In this document: positions 1 through 6,554 of the stretch, in pieces
Position numbering within the stretch: position 1 is the first letter of the stretch
Layout: each line of letters opens with the position of its first letter
From: Rhodothermales bacterium
GTDB lineage: Bacteria; Bacteroidota; Rhodothermia; Rhodothermales; UBA10348
Assembly: GCA_030833605.1 (NCBI GenBank)
Contig: JAURGV010000129.1
Location: forward strand, 1 to 6,865
Direction: 5' to 3'
Length of the DNA stretch: 6,865 bases
Translations under genes and position numbers: made by a program
The notes under the pieces: generated by a model
What the model saw: the letters and a program-made list of their open reading frames with translations, nothing else
What the model was told of the DNA's origin: nothing
Databases searched by the model: none

Positions 1-521
1 GGGTCTAGATTTCCGGTCGGTTCATCGGCCAAAATGACCCAAGGATCGTTGACCATCGCCCGGGCTATGACCACGCGCTGCTGTTCGCCACCGGAAAGTT
101 CATGCGGAAAACGATTCCGCTTATGGCTTAGCCCAACCCGCGAAAGAACCAAAAGCACTTTATTTTTAACCACTTTACCGCGCTGTCCGGTCACATACTG
201 CGCAAAAGCGATGTTTTCAAACACATTGCGATCGGGCAAAAGCTGAAAGTCCTGAAAAATAATGCCCAAACTTCGACGGAGCAGCGGGATATCGCCCGTT
301 TTCATATGATCAGAATGGTATCCGGCAATCTCAATGGTCCCGGACTGCGGTGGGTTTTCCATGTACAAGGAGCGAAGCAGCGAACTTTTTCCGCTTCCGG
401 TTGGACCGACCAAGTACACCAGTTCCCCCTGATCAATTTGAATAGACACGTTTTCTAAAACGGCTTTGGGAGAGCCGTCAGGAAGTGGGTACGAAACCGA
501 TACGTTTTTTAAACTGATCAA
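1..521 (-). CDS. ftsE: Cell division ATP-binding protein FtsE (3' end cut by window edge)
   Basis: This is the ATPase of the FtsEX complex, which in bacteria couples ATP hydrolysis on the inner face of the membrane to activation of cell-wall hydrolases at the division site. The visible 173 residues hold Walker A GPTGSGKS (39-46), the Q-loop in GIIFQDFQLLPDRNVFENI (Q90), the signature LSGGE (142-146) and Walker B VILADEP (162-168). The segment PLLRRSLGIIFQDFQLL closely resembles the E. coli FtsE segment PFLRRQIGMIFQDHHLL, which favours FtsE over LolD or MacB. The H-loop and C-terminus lie beyond position 1. The start is TTG at 521: it is the first canonical start codon after an in-frame stop (the TAA ending the methyltransferase gene), and it has a good GAGGA ribosome site 7 nt upstream. 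The partner ftsX would be expected next, off the left edge. It could be another FtsE/LolD-family ATPase, but FtsE is the best fit. Confidence 0.88.
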   Translation of the reverse strand, partial: MISLKNVSVSYPLPDGSPKAVLENVSIQIDQGELVYLVGPTGSGKSSLLRSLYMENPPQSGTIEIAGYHSDHMKTGDIPLLRRSLGIIFQDFQLLPDRNVFENIAFAQYVTGQRGKVVKNKVLLVLSRVGLSHKRNRFPHELSGGEQQRVVIARAMVNDPWVILADEPTGNLD

Positions 522-528
522 CGAATAT

Positions 529-533
529 TCCTC
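529..533 (-). promoter_or_regulatory. Shine-Dalgarno site of ftsE
   Basis: GAGGA on the minus strand lies 7 nt before the TTG at 521. It decides the non-ATG start of ftsE, because no other canonical start codon occurs in frame between the methyltransferase stop codon (573-575) and this TTG. It is the clearest Shine-Dalgarno sequence in the window. Confidence 0.7.
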
Positions 534-572
534 TACGAAGCTATTTATGATCCACCTTTTTCCGCGAAACGT

Positions 573-1367
573 TTACTGAGCGACTTTGACCACCCAATGA
601 ATGCGCTCCGACTCGTCGATGGCCTCGTCAAGACTGAATCCATCGTACGCCTTGATCACGGTGAGACCAGCCGTCTGGATAGCCCCTTGAATTTCTTCCC
701 GAGTCCACGCTTTTTGAACATGATTTTCGTGGAAAACGCCGTCTGGAGTCGCTATTTCGAATTGCGTTGTATGAACGCGCACGCCCGGATCGAACGAACT
801 TTTTCTCGAATAGGATATCCCGTCTTGCTCCCCTTCATCTTCAAAAAAGGCGGCATTATTAATGGAATTCGCCGGAGTACTTTGATCAAACACAAAAACA
901 GATTCCGGTTTCATGTTGGCTTTCACACCAGCAAACAACGCGCTTAAACCTTCAGGCGTCTGAATGTAGTTGATGCAATCGTACAACAACAATACGATAT
1001 CGAATGGTTCAGCTCCAGATTGCGAATCCCATCCGCTTTCAAAATCAAACTGAGCTAGGCTAACCCGCTTTTTATCTTCTTTTAACCGTTTTTCGGCCCA
1101 TTCAAGCATGCTAGCGGACCCATCAGCTGCCACTATGGTCGCGCTGGTTTGCTCCAACAGTTCCACCGTAAACAGGCCGGTCCCGCATCCGAGCTCCAAA
1201 ATGCGAGTTTTCGCATGATCGTCGACTTCCGCATTCAGTTCTACAATATGCAGGATGTAATCAGCCCATCCTTCATAGTCTACATGATCCATAACCATGT
1301 CGTAGACTAGCGCTAACGCCGAATAGGCGTTCACCGATTTCAAGGGTTTGGGATTCGCTTTGCTCAA
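573..1367 (-). CDS. Class I SAM-dependent methyltransferase, substrate unknown
   Basis: This is a 264-residue Rossmann-fold methyltransferase that would transfer a methyl group from S-adenosylmethionine; nothing in the sequence identifies the acceptor. An N-terminal segment of the pattern AYSALALVYDMVMDHVDYEGW (about 14-34, the last residue being W34) precedes motif I, LELGCGTGLF (57-66), the SAM glycine-rich loop. The acidic residue after the second strand is D82 (VAADGS), followed by SMLEWAEKRL, and motif IV is FDIVLLLYDCINYI (122-135). The Y-x-x-x-A-x-x-YD-x-x-M opening followed by 'DYEGWADYI' resembles the YqeM-like family of small-molecule or uncharacterised methyltransferases. There is no signal peptide or membrane segment, so it is presumably cytosolic. 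The start is taken as TTG at 1367 with no convincing ribosome site; the frame stays open for 33 codons upstream through the 15 bp repeats, but without ATG, GTG or TTG. It lies between pdxA and ftsE, 51 nt from ftsE. Confidence 0.85.
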   Translation of the reverse strand: MSKANPKPLKSVNAYSALALVYDMVMDHVDYEGWADYILHIVELNAEVDDHAKTRILELGCGTGLFTVELLEQTSATIVAADGSASMLEWAEKRLKEDKKRVSLAQFDFESGWDSQSGAEPFDIVLLLYDCINYIQTPEGLSALFAGVKANMKPESVFVFDQSTPANSINNAAFFEDEGEQDGISYSRKSSFDPGVRVHTTQFEIATPDGVFHENHVQKAWTREEIQGAIQTAGLTVIKAYDGFSLDEAIDESERIHWVVKVAQ

Positions 1368-1380
1368 ATTCGTTGTCTCA

Positions 1381-1440
1381 ATTTCGATACGTTCAATTTC
1401 AATGCGTTCAATTTCAATGCGTTCAATTTCGATACGTTCA
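1381..1440 (-). repeat. Four perfect-phase 15 bp tandem repeats (A-B-B-A)
   Basis: Exactly four 15 nt units lie end to end. On the plus strand they are atttcgatacgttca (1381-1395), atttcaatgcgttca (1396-1410), the same again (1411-1425), and atttcgatacgttca (1426-1440). The outer two units are identical and the inner two are identical, differing from the outer ones at three positions. The array begins directly after the pdxA stop codon (1441-1443) and ends 13 nt before the methyltransferase TTG. Read on the minus strand in the methyltransferase frame, each unit encodes the pentapeptide ERIEI; in the pdxA frame each unit starts with TGA, a further stop. The junction also forms a small inverted repeat, GTTCA-CTAT-TGAAC (1436-1449), over the pdxA stop. 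Whether the array is regulatory, a slippage product or part of an extended coding region cannot be told from sequence alone. Confidence 0.95.
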
Positions 1441-2415
1441 CTATTGAACTTTTTTTCGGTTTTGGGCTACTTCAATTGCACATAGAATGGCCTTTTTCAA
1501 ACTTGAAGCATTCGCTACCCCTGAACCTGCAATATTAAAAGCCGTTCCGTGGTCGGGAGAGGTTCGAACAATATCCAACCCGGCCGTAAAGTTCACACCG
1601 GCCCCAAACGAAAGCGCTTTAAAAGGAATCAGCCCTTGATCGTGGTACATGGCAATGATTCCGTCAAACGACTTCCACGTGGAGTTGCCAAAAAAGCCAT
1701 CCGCTGGAAAAGGACCAGCGACGTGAAGTCCCTTGGACGCGGCCTTTTTAATGGCGGGCAAAATGGTTTGGTTTTCTTCCGGACCCAAAACGCCGCCGTC
1801 TCCTGCATGAGGATTAAGACCCAAAACGGCGATATGAGGGTGCTCTATGTTAAAATCGTGTTGGAGCGAACGGATCATCACATGAGCGGTGCGAAGAATG
1901 TTTTCTTCCGTAATGGCTTGGGGTACGCGAGACAACGGTATGTGGCCCGTCACCATTCCGATTTTCAAGTGGTCCGAAACCATCAACATCAAATGATCGG
2001 GTGAACGCAATAAATCGGCGATGAACTCCGTATGGCCAGGAAAATCGTAACCCGCCAACGATATGGCTTCTTTCGAGATCGGACACGTTACCATCGCATC
2101 CACTTCTCCGCTTTGGCACAGTTCCACGGCTCTTTGGACTGAAACCATTGCAATGCGTCCCGCATTTCCGTCAATGAATCCAGGGCGAATGTCGAAACCC
2201 GATGCATCCACTTCGGCCGTTTCATTTCGTCCATGGCCTAATGGGGTCTCGCAATAAAAATCTAACACGCGAGACGACCCAACCACCACGATATCACAAT
2301 TTGCCGAAACCGACGAGTCAGCCAACACCTTTAGCAGTATTTCAGGACCGATTCCGTTTGGATCGCCCATCGAAACGGCGATCTTAGGTTTCCGCAACCC
2401 GTTAGGGCCCTTCAT
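1441..2415 (-). CDS. pdxA: 4-hydroxythreonine-4-phosphate dehydrogenase PdxA
   Basis: PdxA uses NAD to oxidise 4-phosphohydroxy-L-threonine to 3-amino-2-oxopropyl phosphate, with loss of CO2, in the DXP-dependent route to vitamin B6. From the ATG at 2415 the protein is 324 residues, close to the family's usual 330. The N-terminal signature MGDPNGIGPE (16-25) is present. The three metal-ligand histidines known from E. coli PdxA are in conserved settings: FPGHTEF (H128), LGLNPHAGDGG (H203) and MYHDQGLIPFK (H258). Two starts are possible: ATG at 2415, or GTG at 2433, 9 nt after the pepA stop, which adds six residues (MVNSGN). Neither has a clear ribosome site; ATG is preferred because it is the canonical codon and the conserved region starts well inside both. 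It follows pepA with a 27 nt gap. PdxH, which acts later in the same pathway, is encoded upstream in the same cluster. Confidence 0.96.
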   Translation of the reverse strand: MKGPNGLRKPKIAVSMGDPNGIGPEILLKVLADSSVSANCDIVVVGSSRVLDFYCETPLGHGRNETAEVDASGFDIRPGFIDGNAGRIAMVSVQRAVELCQSGEVDAMVTCPISKEAISLAGYDFPGHTEFIADLLRSPDHLMLMVSDHLKIGMVTGHIPLSRVPQAITEENILRTAHVMIRSLQHDFNIEHPHIAVLGLNPHAGDGGVLGPEENQTILPAIKKAASKGLHVAGPFPADGFFGNSTWKSFDGIIAMYHDQGLIPFKALSFGAGVNFTAGLDIVRTSPDHGTAFNIAGSGVANASSLKKAILCAIEVAQNRKKVQ

Positions 2416-2442
2416 GTTACCGCTATTGACCACTGAATTACG

Positions 2443-3936
2443 CTATCGTTTTTTCTCAGAAATTTGCTGCAAGTACCGCGTGACCAACCGAACACCAAAA
2501 CCGGTTCCCCCAGCTTGGCTGTACCCTTTTCCAGAATCCCAAAACGCCGGTCCGGCGATATCCACGTGAATCCAAGGGTAGTCTACAAAGTGTTCTAGAA
2601 ACTTAGCCGCCGTGATGGCTCCACCTTCGCGTCCACCAACGTTTTTAAGATCCGCTACCGTGCTCTTTAGCTGTTCGTTGTACTCATCGAACATCGGCAA
2701 CGGGTGCACACGGTCTCCCGATTCGCTACCAGCGGCCACCATTTCGGACAACCGTTCTTCGGAGCCTTCCTCGGCGTTGGTCATAATGGCTGCAACGAAA
2801 TCACCCAAAGCCACTACGGCTGCGCCCGTAAGGGTCGACAATTCAATGACTTGTTCTGGGTAAAACGAAGAGGCATACGAAAGCGCGTCGGCCAGAATCA
2901 TGCGTCCTTCGGCATCCGTGTTTAACACTTCTACGGTTTTGCCTGAATGCATCTTGACCACGTCGCCTGGCACATAGGCATTTTCGCCGGGCCTGTTATC
3001 GGTAGCTGGAATCAGTCCAATCACATACAACGGCATTTCAAGTTTGGCGATGGCTTCCATCGCGCCTACTACGGCTGCGGCTCCCGCCATGTCGCACTTC
3101 ATGGAGTCCATGGACCCTTTTGTGGGTTTTAGCGAAAGCCCACCGGTGTCAAAGGTTACCCCTTTGCCAACCAGAATTATGGGCCGGGAATTACGCGCGT
3201 TTTCTGGGCGCCATTCCAAAACCGAAAACGTGGGCGGTTCAATGCTTCCACGGTTCACGGCTAACAAGCCGCCCATGCCCTCTTCTTCAATCAGGGCTTT
3301 ATCCCAAACCGACACTTCAAAACCACTTTTCTTGCCGGTTTTTTCGATGGCTTTGGATAGTAACACCGGTGTTTTTTCATCCGGAGACACATTGACCAAA
3401 TCTCTTGCGGTGCACACCGCTTCGGCAATAATGCGTCCACGATCTGCGCCACGACGAACTTGTTTATCCTGATCGGTCGTTTGAATAACCAAGCGCTGAG
3501 CGGATTCACCGGGCTGCGCATTGGTACGATACTTTGTGAATCGGTAAGAGCCTAAAACAAATCCCTCTACCAGGGCCTGTGCCGTATCGTCGCCGTCCAA
3601 ATCAAGCGACGGAATGGCAATACCAACGGTTTCAGCTTTTACGTCGTAGGCTACGGTCGCGCCTTTTGCCGCCGCGAGTCTCAGCTTTTCAAACGAGATT
3701 TTCCCCGATTCCCCGAGCCCAACAAGTACAATTCGTTTTGCCGTTCCTTTTTCAGGATACAATACGGTAGCGTTGCTTCCATCCCCGCGAATGTCCCCTC
3801 TTGCTTTTTCAACGCACGGTCCAAATGCTTCCGCCAAGTCCTCTAAACCACCCTCAATTACCTCTTTAGAGATCGGGATAAAAAGCAGATCGACGTCTAG
3901 TTCCGAAATCGTGATCGTAGAAACAGATACTTTCAT
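2443..3936 (-). CDS. pepA: Leucyl aminopeptidase, M17 family (PepA type)
   Basis: This is a cytosolic two-metal aminopeptidase that removes N-terminal residues from peptides, normally as a hexamer, and takes part in peptide turnover. The 497-residue length is normal for the family. The N-terminal macro-like domain (about 1-160) is divergent, as usual. The C-terminal catalytic domain carries the full active site: GKGVTFDTGGLSLKP with metal ligands K258 and D263 and catalytic K270, MKCDMAGAAAV with D282, and the M17 signature NTDAEGRM (339-346) with D341, E343 and R345. The start is ATG at 3936, 7 nt after the nrnA stop; its leader is A/T-rich with no Shine-Dalgarno sequence. In E. coli, PepA also binds DNA as a regulator and cofactor of site-specific recombination; nothing here shows that role. 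The close spacing to nrnA and pdxA suggests co-transcription. Confidence 0.97.
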   Translation of the reverse strand: MKVSVSTITISELDVDLLFIPISKEVIEGGLEDLAEAFGPCVEKARGDIRGDGSNATVLYPEKGTAKRIVLVGLGESGKISFEKLRLAAAKGATVAYDVKAETVGIAIPSLDLDGDDTAQALVEGFVLGSYRFTKYRTNAQPGESAQRLVIQTTDQDKQVRRGADRGRIIAEAVCTARDLVNVSPDEKTPVLLSKAIEKTGKKSGFEVSVWDKALIEEEGMGGLLAVNRGSIEPPTFSVLEWRPENARNSRPIILVGKGVTFDTGGLSLKPTKGSMDSMKCDMAGAAAVVGAMEAIAKLEMPLYVIGLIPATDNRPGENAYVPGDVVKMHSGKTVEVLNTDAEGRMILADALSYASSFYPEQVIELSTLTGAAVVALGDFVAAIMTNAEEGSEERLSEMVAAGSESGDRVHPLPMFDEYNEQLKSTVADLKNVGGREGGAITAAKFLEHFVDYPWIHVDIAGPAFWDSGKGYSQAGGTGFGVRLVTRYLQQISEKKR

Positions 3937-3943
3937 AATTAGC

Positions 3944-5035
3944 TTAATTTTTCTGACTGTTCATCAGACTATTCAAATAGGCCGCATCTTCTGATGACAA
4001 ATCCGAAGATTCGTCGGCAACCGGGATGGAAATAAATTGGTGGGCAGAGTCCAAGGTCTTTTTAAACGCGTTCTCCAAACTGCCGTAAATAAACGCGCCA
4101 GAGGCATTTCTGTGGCCGCCGCCGCCGTAGTGCTGGGCCCATTTGTGCACGTGAAAATCCCCTTTGGAACGGAAACTGACTTTGGTGCCTCGCTCCGTTT
4201 CCGTGAATATCATGGCTACAGCAACCCCTTCAATGGATAGCACTTGATTTACAAAGCCATCCGTTTCTTCTACCGAAGCGCCGGTGTCTTGTAACATCCG
4301 TCTGGTCACGAGAACCGTTCCGACTAGACCGTCAAAATGCAACTCTATGGTAGACAACACTTTACTGAGCAAGCGAATCCCTTCAATGCTCTTCTTGTCG
4401 TACACACCGGCATGCAACAAGGAAGGATCGAGACTTCCTCGGTCCATTAACTGCGCAATAATATGGTGCAATTCGGGGGTCACATTGGAGAATCTAAACG
4501 AGCCAGTATCGGTCATTATGGCCACATAAAAGGGAGCGGCTACTTCATACGAAATGGCTTCCACATCCCAATGCGCCATAATCTCAAACAGCAATTCAGC
4601 CGTAGAAGAGGCCGATTCGCGACGATACATGTGGTCGAACCACTGCTCGGGACTGGTATGATGGTCAATCAGGAGCTTGGTACCGGGACTGTTCCGAAGC
4701 GATTTCCCCGGACTACCCAATCGATCCTCCACGTTGGTGTCTAGCACAACAACCAGATCTGCCTTCGTTATAAACTCAACCTGCGCCAAGGAGCCTTCGT
4801 AGATCTCGATGTCCTTACTTCCCGGCAACCACTCTAAGTTGTAAGGGGACGGGTCCGAATTAATCATTCGAACCTGTTTTCCTTTGCTTTTTAAATAGTT
4901 GCCAAGACCCAGTTGAGAGCCAATGGCATCACCATCTGGACGAGTATGGGTCGAAATCACGATCCGATCCGCTTCTCTGAACAACGATACAATCGTATTC
5001 AGATCAGAAAGGGTGGACGGATTGGAATCAGACAT
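3944..5035 (-). CDS. nrnA: DHH/DHHA1 phosphoesterase, NrnA-type oligoribonuclease/pAp phosphatase
   Basis: NrnA-type enzymes degrade 2-5 nt RNA fragments to mononucleotides and dephosphorylate 3'-phosphoadenosine 5'-phosphate (pAp) to AMP, using Mn2+. The 363-residue protein has the DHH domain motifs in order: STHTRPDGDAIGS (H30, D34, D36), VVVLDTN (D99), LLIDHHTSPE (DHH at 124-126) and MTDTGSFRFSN (D176). The C-terminal DHHA1 domain ends with the nucleic-acid-binding GGGGHRNASGAF (304-315). A short acidic tail (about 341-352, DESSDLSSEDAA) extends past the DHHA1 motif. The start is ATG at 5035, fixed by an in-frame TAA 6 nt upstream; there is no Shine-Dalgarno sequence. pepA starts 7 nt after its stop. 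The substrate split between nanoRNA and pAp cannot be read from sequence, so the symbol rests on domain architecture and length. Confidence 0.93.
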   Translation of the reverse strand: MSDSNPSTLSDLNTIVSLFREADRIVISTHTRPDGDAIGSQLGLGNYLKSKGKQVRMINSDPSPYNLEWLPGSKDIEIYEGSLAQVEFITKADLVVVLDTNVEDRLGSPGKSLRNSPGTKLLIDHHTSPEQWFDHMYRRESASSTAELLFEIMAHWDVEAISYEVAAPFYVAIMTDTGSFRFSNVTPELHHIIAQLMDRGSLDPSLLHAGVYDKKSIEGIRLLSKVLSTIELHFDGLVGTVLVTRRMLQDTGASVEETDGFVNQVLSIEGVAVAMIFTETERGTKVSFRSKGDFHVHKWAQHYGGGGHRNASGAFIYGSLENAFKKTLDSAHQFISIPVADESSDLSSEDAAYLNSLMNSQKN

Positions 5036-5102
5036 GGGTTAACCGAAGGGGTACTCTAAAGAAATACAGCCCACGTTTAACCCTCATTTTGACGCATTGT
5101 TC

Positions 5103-5138
5103 GTGGGAATCAAAAGAAGAAACATTCTTTTATTCCAC
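5103..5138 (-). terminator. Stem-loop after pdxH, possible terminator or mRNA processing site
   Basis: The inverted repeat starts 4 nt after the pdxH stop. On the minus strand the left arm GTGGAATAAAAGAA (5138-5125) pairs with TTCTTTTGATTCCCAC (5118-5103) around the six-base loop TGTTTC. All 14 left-arm bases pair, with two single-base bulges on the other side, near 5111 and 5107. No run of T follows in either direction, so it is not a textbook Rho-independent terminator; it could instead attenuate, protect the pdxH 3' end or be a processing site. The rest of the 107 nt gap (5036-5102) has no clear promoter. It holds a 7 bp inverted repeat, gggttaa (5036-5042) and ttaaccc (5077-5083), which may be chance. 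Confidence 0.45.
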
Positions 5139-5142
5139 AACC

Positions 5143-5796
5143 TTATGGAAACAGCCTGTGGGTTTTCCAATCCCCGTCAACACGCTCGTAAATAAGGCGG
5201 TCGTGGAGGCGAAACGGTCTTCCCTGCCAAAATTCCATTCGCTCCGGCCGAATTCGGTAGCCGCCCCAATAATCCGGCAAAGGAATGTCCCCGTTTCCAA
5301 ATTGGGCCTCGACTTCTTTTACACGAGCCTGTAAGGCCGCTTTGCTTTCTAGTTTGGACGACTGGGTCGATGCCCAAGCGCCTATCCGGCTTCCACGCGG
5401 ACGTGACTGGAAATAGTCGTTAGACTCCTCGCGCGACACCCGCTCTGCGCGGCCTTCAATGCGCACTTGGCGCTGAAGAATGGGCCAGTGAAACAGGATC
5501 GAAACGTTGCTATTGGCTTCTATTTCAGATGCTTTTCGGCTTTCGTAATTGGTGAAAAATACAAATCCTTCCACGTCTACCGATTTCAATAGCACCATCC
5601 GCGCGGACGGCTTTCCTTCCGCAGTGGCCGTAGCGACCGTCATCGCTTCCGGAAGATATAACCCGCTTTTTTGCGCGTCCGAAAACCACGCATCAAACAA
5701 ATCGATGGGCTGAAGCCCTTCCGTGATTTCGGGTAGGCCTAATGAAATTCCTTTTCCGGCTGTCCAAAGGGCTCTTAGGGAGTGGAGAAAACTCAT
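5143..5796 (-). CDS. pdxH: Pyridoxamine 5'-phosphate oxidase PdxH
   Basis: PdxH is an FMN-dependent cytosolic homodimer that oxidises pyridoxine 5'-phosphate or pyridoxamine 5'-phosphate to pyridoxal 5'-phosphate with O2, the last step of de novo B6 synthesis and part of salvage. The 217 residues nearly match E. coli PdxH (218). Conserved FMN-contact segments are RMVLLK (66-71), FFTNYESRK (80-88) and RQVRIEG (109-115). The substrate-binding residues Y128, R132 and S136 sit in ESNDYFQSRPRGSRIGAW, and the C-terminal EFWQGRPFRLHDR (W190, R196, H198) is intact. The protein ends RLFP where many homologues end RLAP, a minor change. The start is ATG at 5796, 11 nt after the lolD stop, without a Shine-Dalgarno sequence. 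The shared cluster with pdxA supports the B6 assignment. Confidence 0.97.
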   Translation of the reverse strand: MSFLHSLRALWTAGKGISLGLPEITEGLQPIDLFDAWFSDAQKSGLYLPEAMTVATATAEGKPSARMVLLKSVDVEGFVFFTNYESRKASEIEANSNVSILFHWPILQRQVRIEGRAERVSREESNDYFQSRPRGSRIGAWASTQSSKLESKAALQARVKEVEAQFGNGDIPLPDYWGGYRIRPERMEFWQGRPFRLHDRLIYERVDGDWKTHRLFP

Positions 5797-5807
5797 GAAC
5801 GTGCAAA

Positions 5808-6554
5808 TTAAGCGGTTTGAACCAGCGATCCGTGGTCTAAGGTTAGCGTACGGTCGGCCATTTCAGCAAAACTTTTATTATGGGTCACCAACACAAACGT
5901 TTGGTTGAGCTCGCGACTCAGACGAATCATTTCTTGATGAAGCAAATCGGCTGTGGTCTCATCCAAATTCCCTGTTGGCTCATCGGCAAGAACCAGGTCG
6001 GGATCGTTAATGAGGGCCCGCGCGATGGCTACGCGCTGCTTTTCTCCGCCCGAAAGCTCTCCGGGCCGGTGGGCAGCACGAGCTTTGAGCCCTACACGCT
6101 CCAATAAGGCCTCTGCTTTGCCTTTTACAGACGATGGCGATGCACCGCCAACCAAGGCAGGCATCATCACATTTTCTAATGCGCTGAATTCAGGCAATAA
6201 ATGGTGGAACTGAAACACAAATCCAATCCGCTTATTTCTGAAATTCGACATCGCTTGATCGCTTTTTCCAAAAATAGACTCGCCGTCAAACAGCACTTCA
6301 CCCGAGTCAGGCGAATCCAGTGCGCCCAGAATATGCAACAGCGTGCTTTTACCACTTCCCGATTCGCCTACAATAGCCACGACCTCTCCCCGTCGAACCT
6401 CCAGATTCACATCGTGGAGAACGCCCAATGCCACATCGCTTACGGTCGGGAAGGATTTAGATAAACCCTTCACCGCAAGCAGCACCTCAGATTGATCCGA
6501 GGATGTACTTAATTTAGTAGGGGCTTCGCCGGTATGGCTGGGTTCACTCGTCAC
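5808..6554 (-). CDS. lolD: ABC transporter ATP-binding protein, LolD type (lipoprotein release)
   Basis: LolD powers the LolCDE complex, which extracts outer-membrane lipoproteins from the inner membrane and hands them to the carrier LolA. From the GTG at 6554 the protein is 248 residues. It has Walker A GESGSGKS (63-70), the Q-loop in GFVFQFHHLLPEFSALENVMMP (Q115), signature LSGGE (167-171), Walker B LVLADEP (187-193) and H-loop H225. The segments QFHHLLPEFSALENV and HRPGELSGGEKQRVAIARAL are close to E. coli LolD. About 25 low-complexity, Ser/Thr-rich residues precede the ABC fold. An ATG at 6617 would add 21 residues, but it would overlap the upstream regulator gene by 74 nt; GTG at 6554 overlaps it by only 11 nt and is preferred. 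No LolC/LolE permease gene is adjacent in the window: pdxH follows instead. A MacB-like or other export ATPase is possible but less likely. Confidence 0.88.
   Translation of the reverse strand: MTSEPSHTGEAPTKLSTSSDQSEVLLAVKGLSKSFPTVSDVALGVLHDVNLEVRRGEVVAIVGESGSGKSTLLHILGALDSPDSGEVLFDGESIFGKSDQAMSNFRNKRIGFVFQFHHLLPEFSALENVMMPALVGGASPSSVKGKAEALLERVGLKARAAHRPGELSGGEKQRVAIARALINDPDLVLADEPTGNLDETTADLLHQEMIRLSRELNQTFVLVTHNKSFAEMADRTLTLDHGSLVQTA

Noticed and set aside
1368..1440. The 15 bp array as a CRISPR
   Set aside because: The units abut with no spacers, and 15 bp is too short for a CRISPR repeat.
1549..2004. A 151-codon open frame on the plus strand inside pdxA
   Set aside because: It is antisense to a fully conserved pdxA, its translation shows no family motif, and it has no gene-like context.
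2114..2119. TGGCAC, resembling the -24 element of a sigma-54 promoter, given the activator gene in the window
   Set aside because: No matching TTGC -12 element follows at the right spacing, it lies inside pdxA, and it points against the transcription direction.
3044..3472. A 142-codon open frame on the plus strand inside pepA
   Set aside because: It lies opposite the conserved M17 active-site region and is a codon-bias shadow; its translation is low-complexity and resembles nothing I recognise.
5036..5083. Inverted repeat gggttaa/ttaaccc in the nrnA leader, as a possible operator
   Set aside because: Only 7 bp arms with a 34 nt spacer; this is too weak to call as an operator without comparative data.
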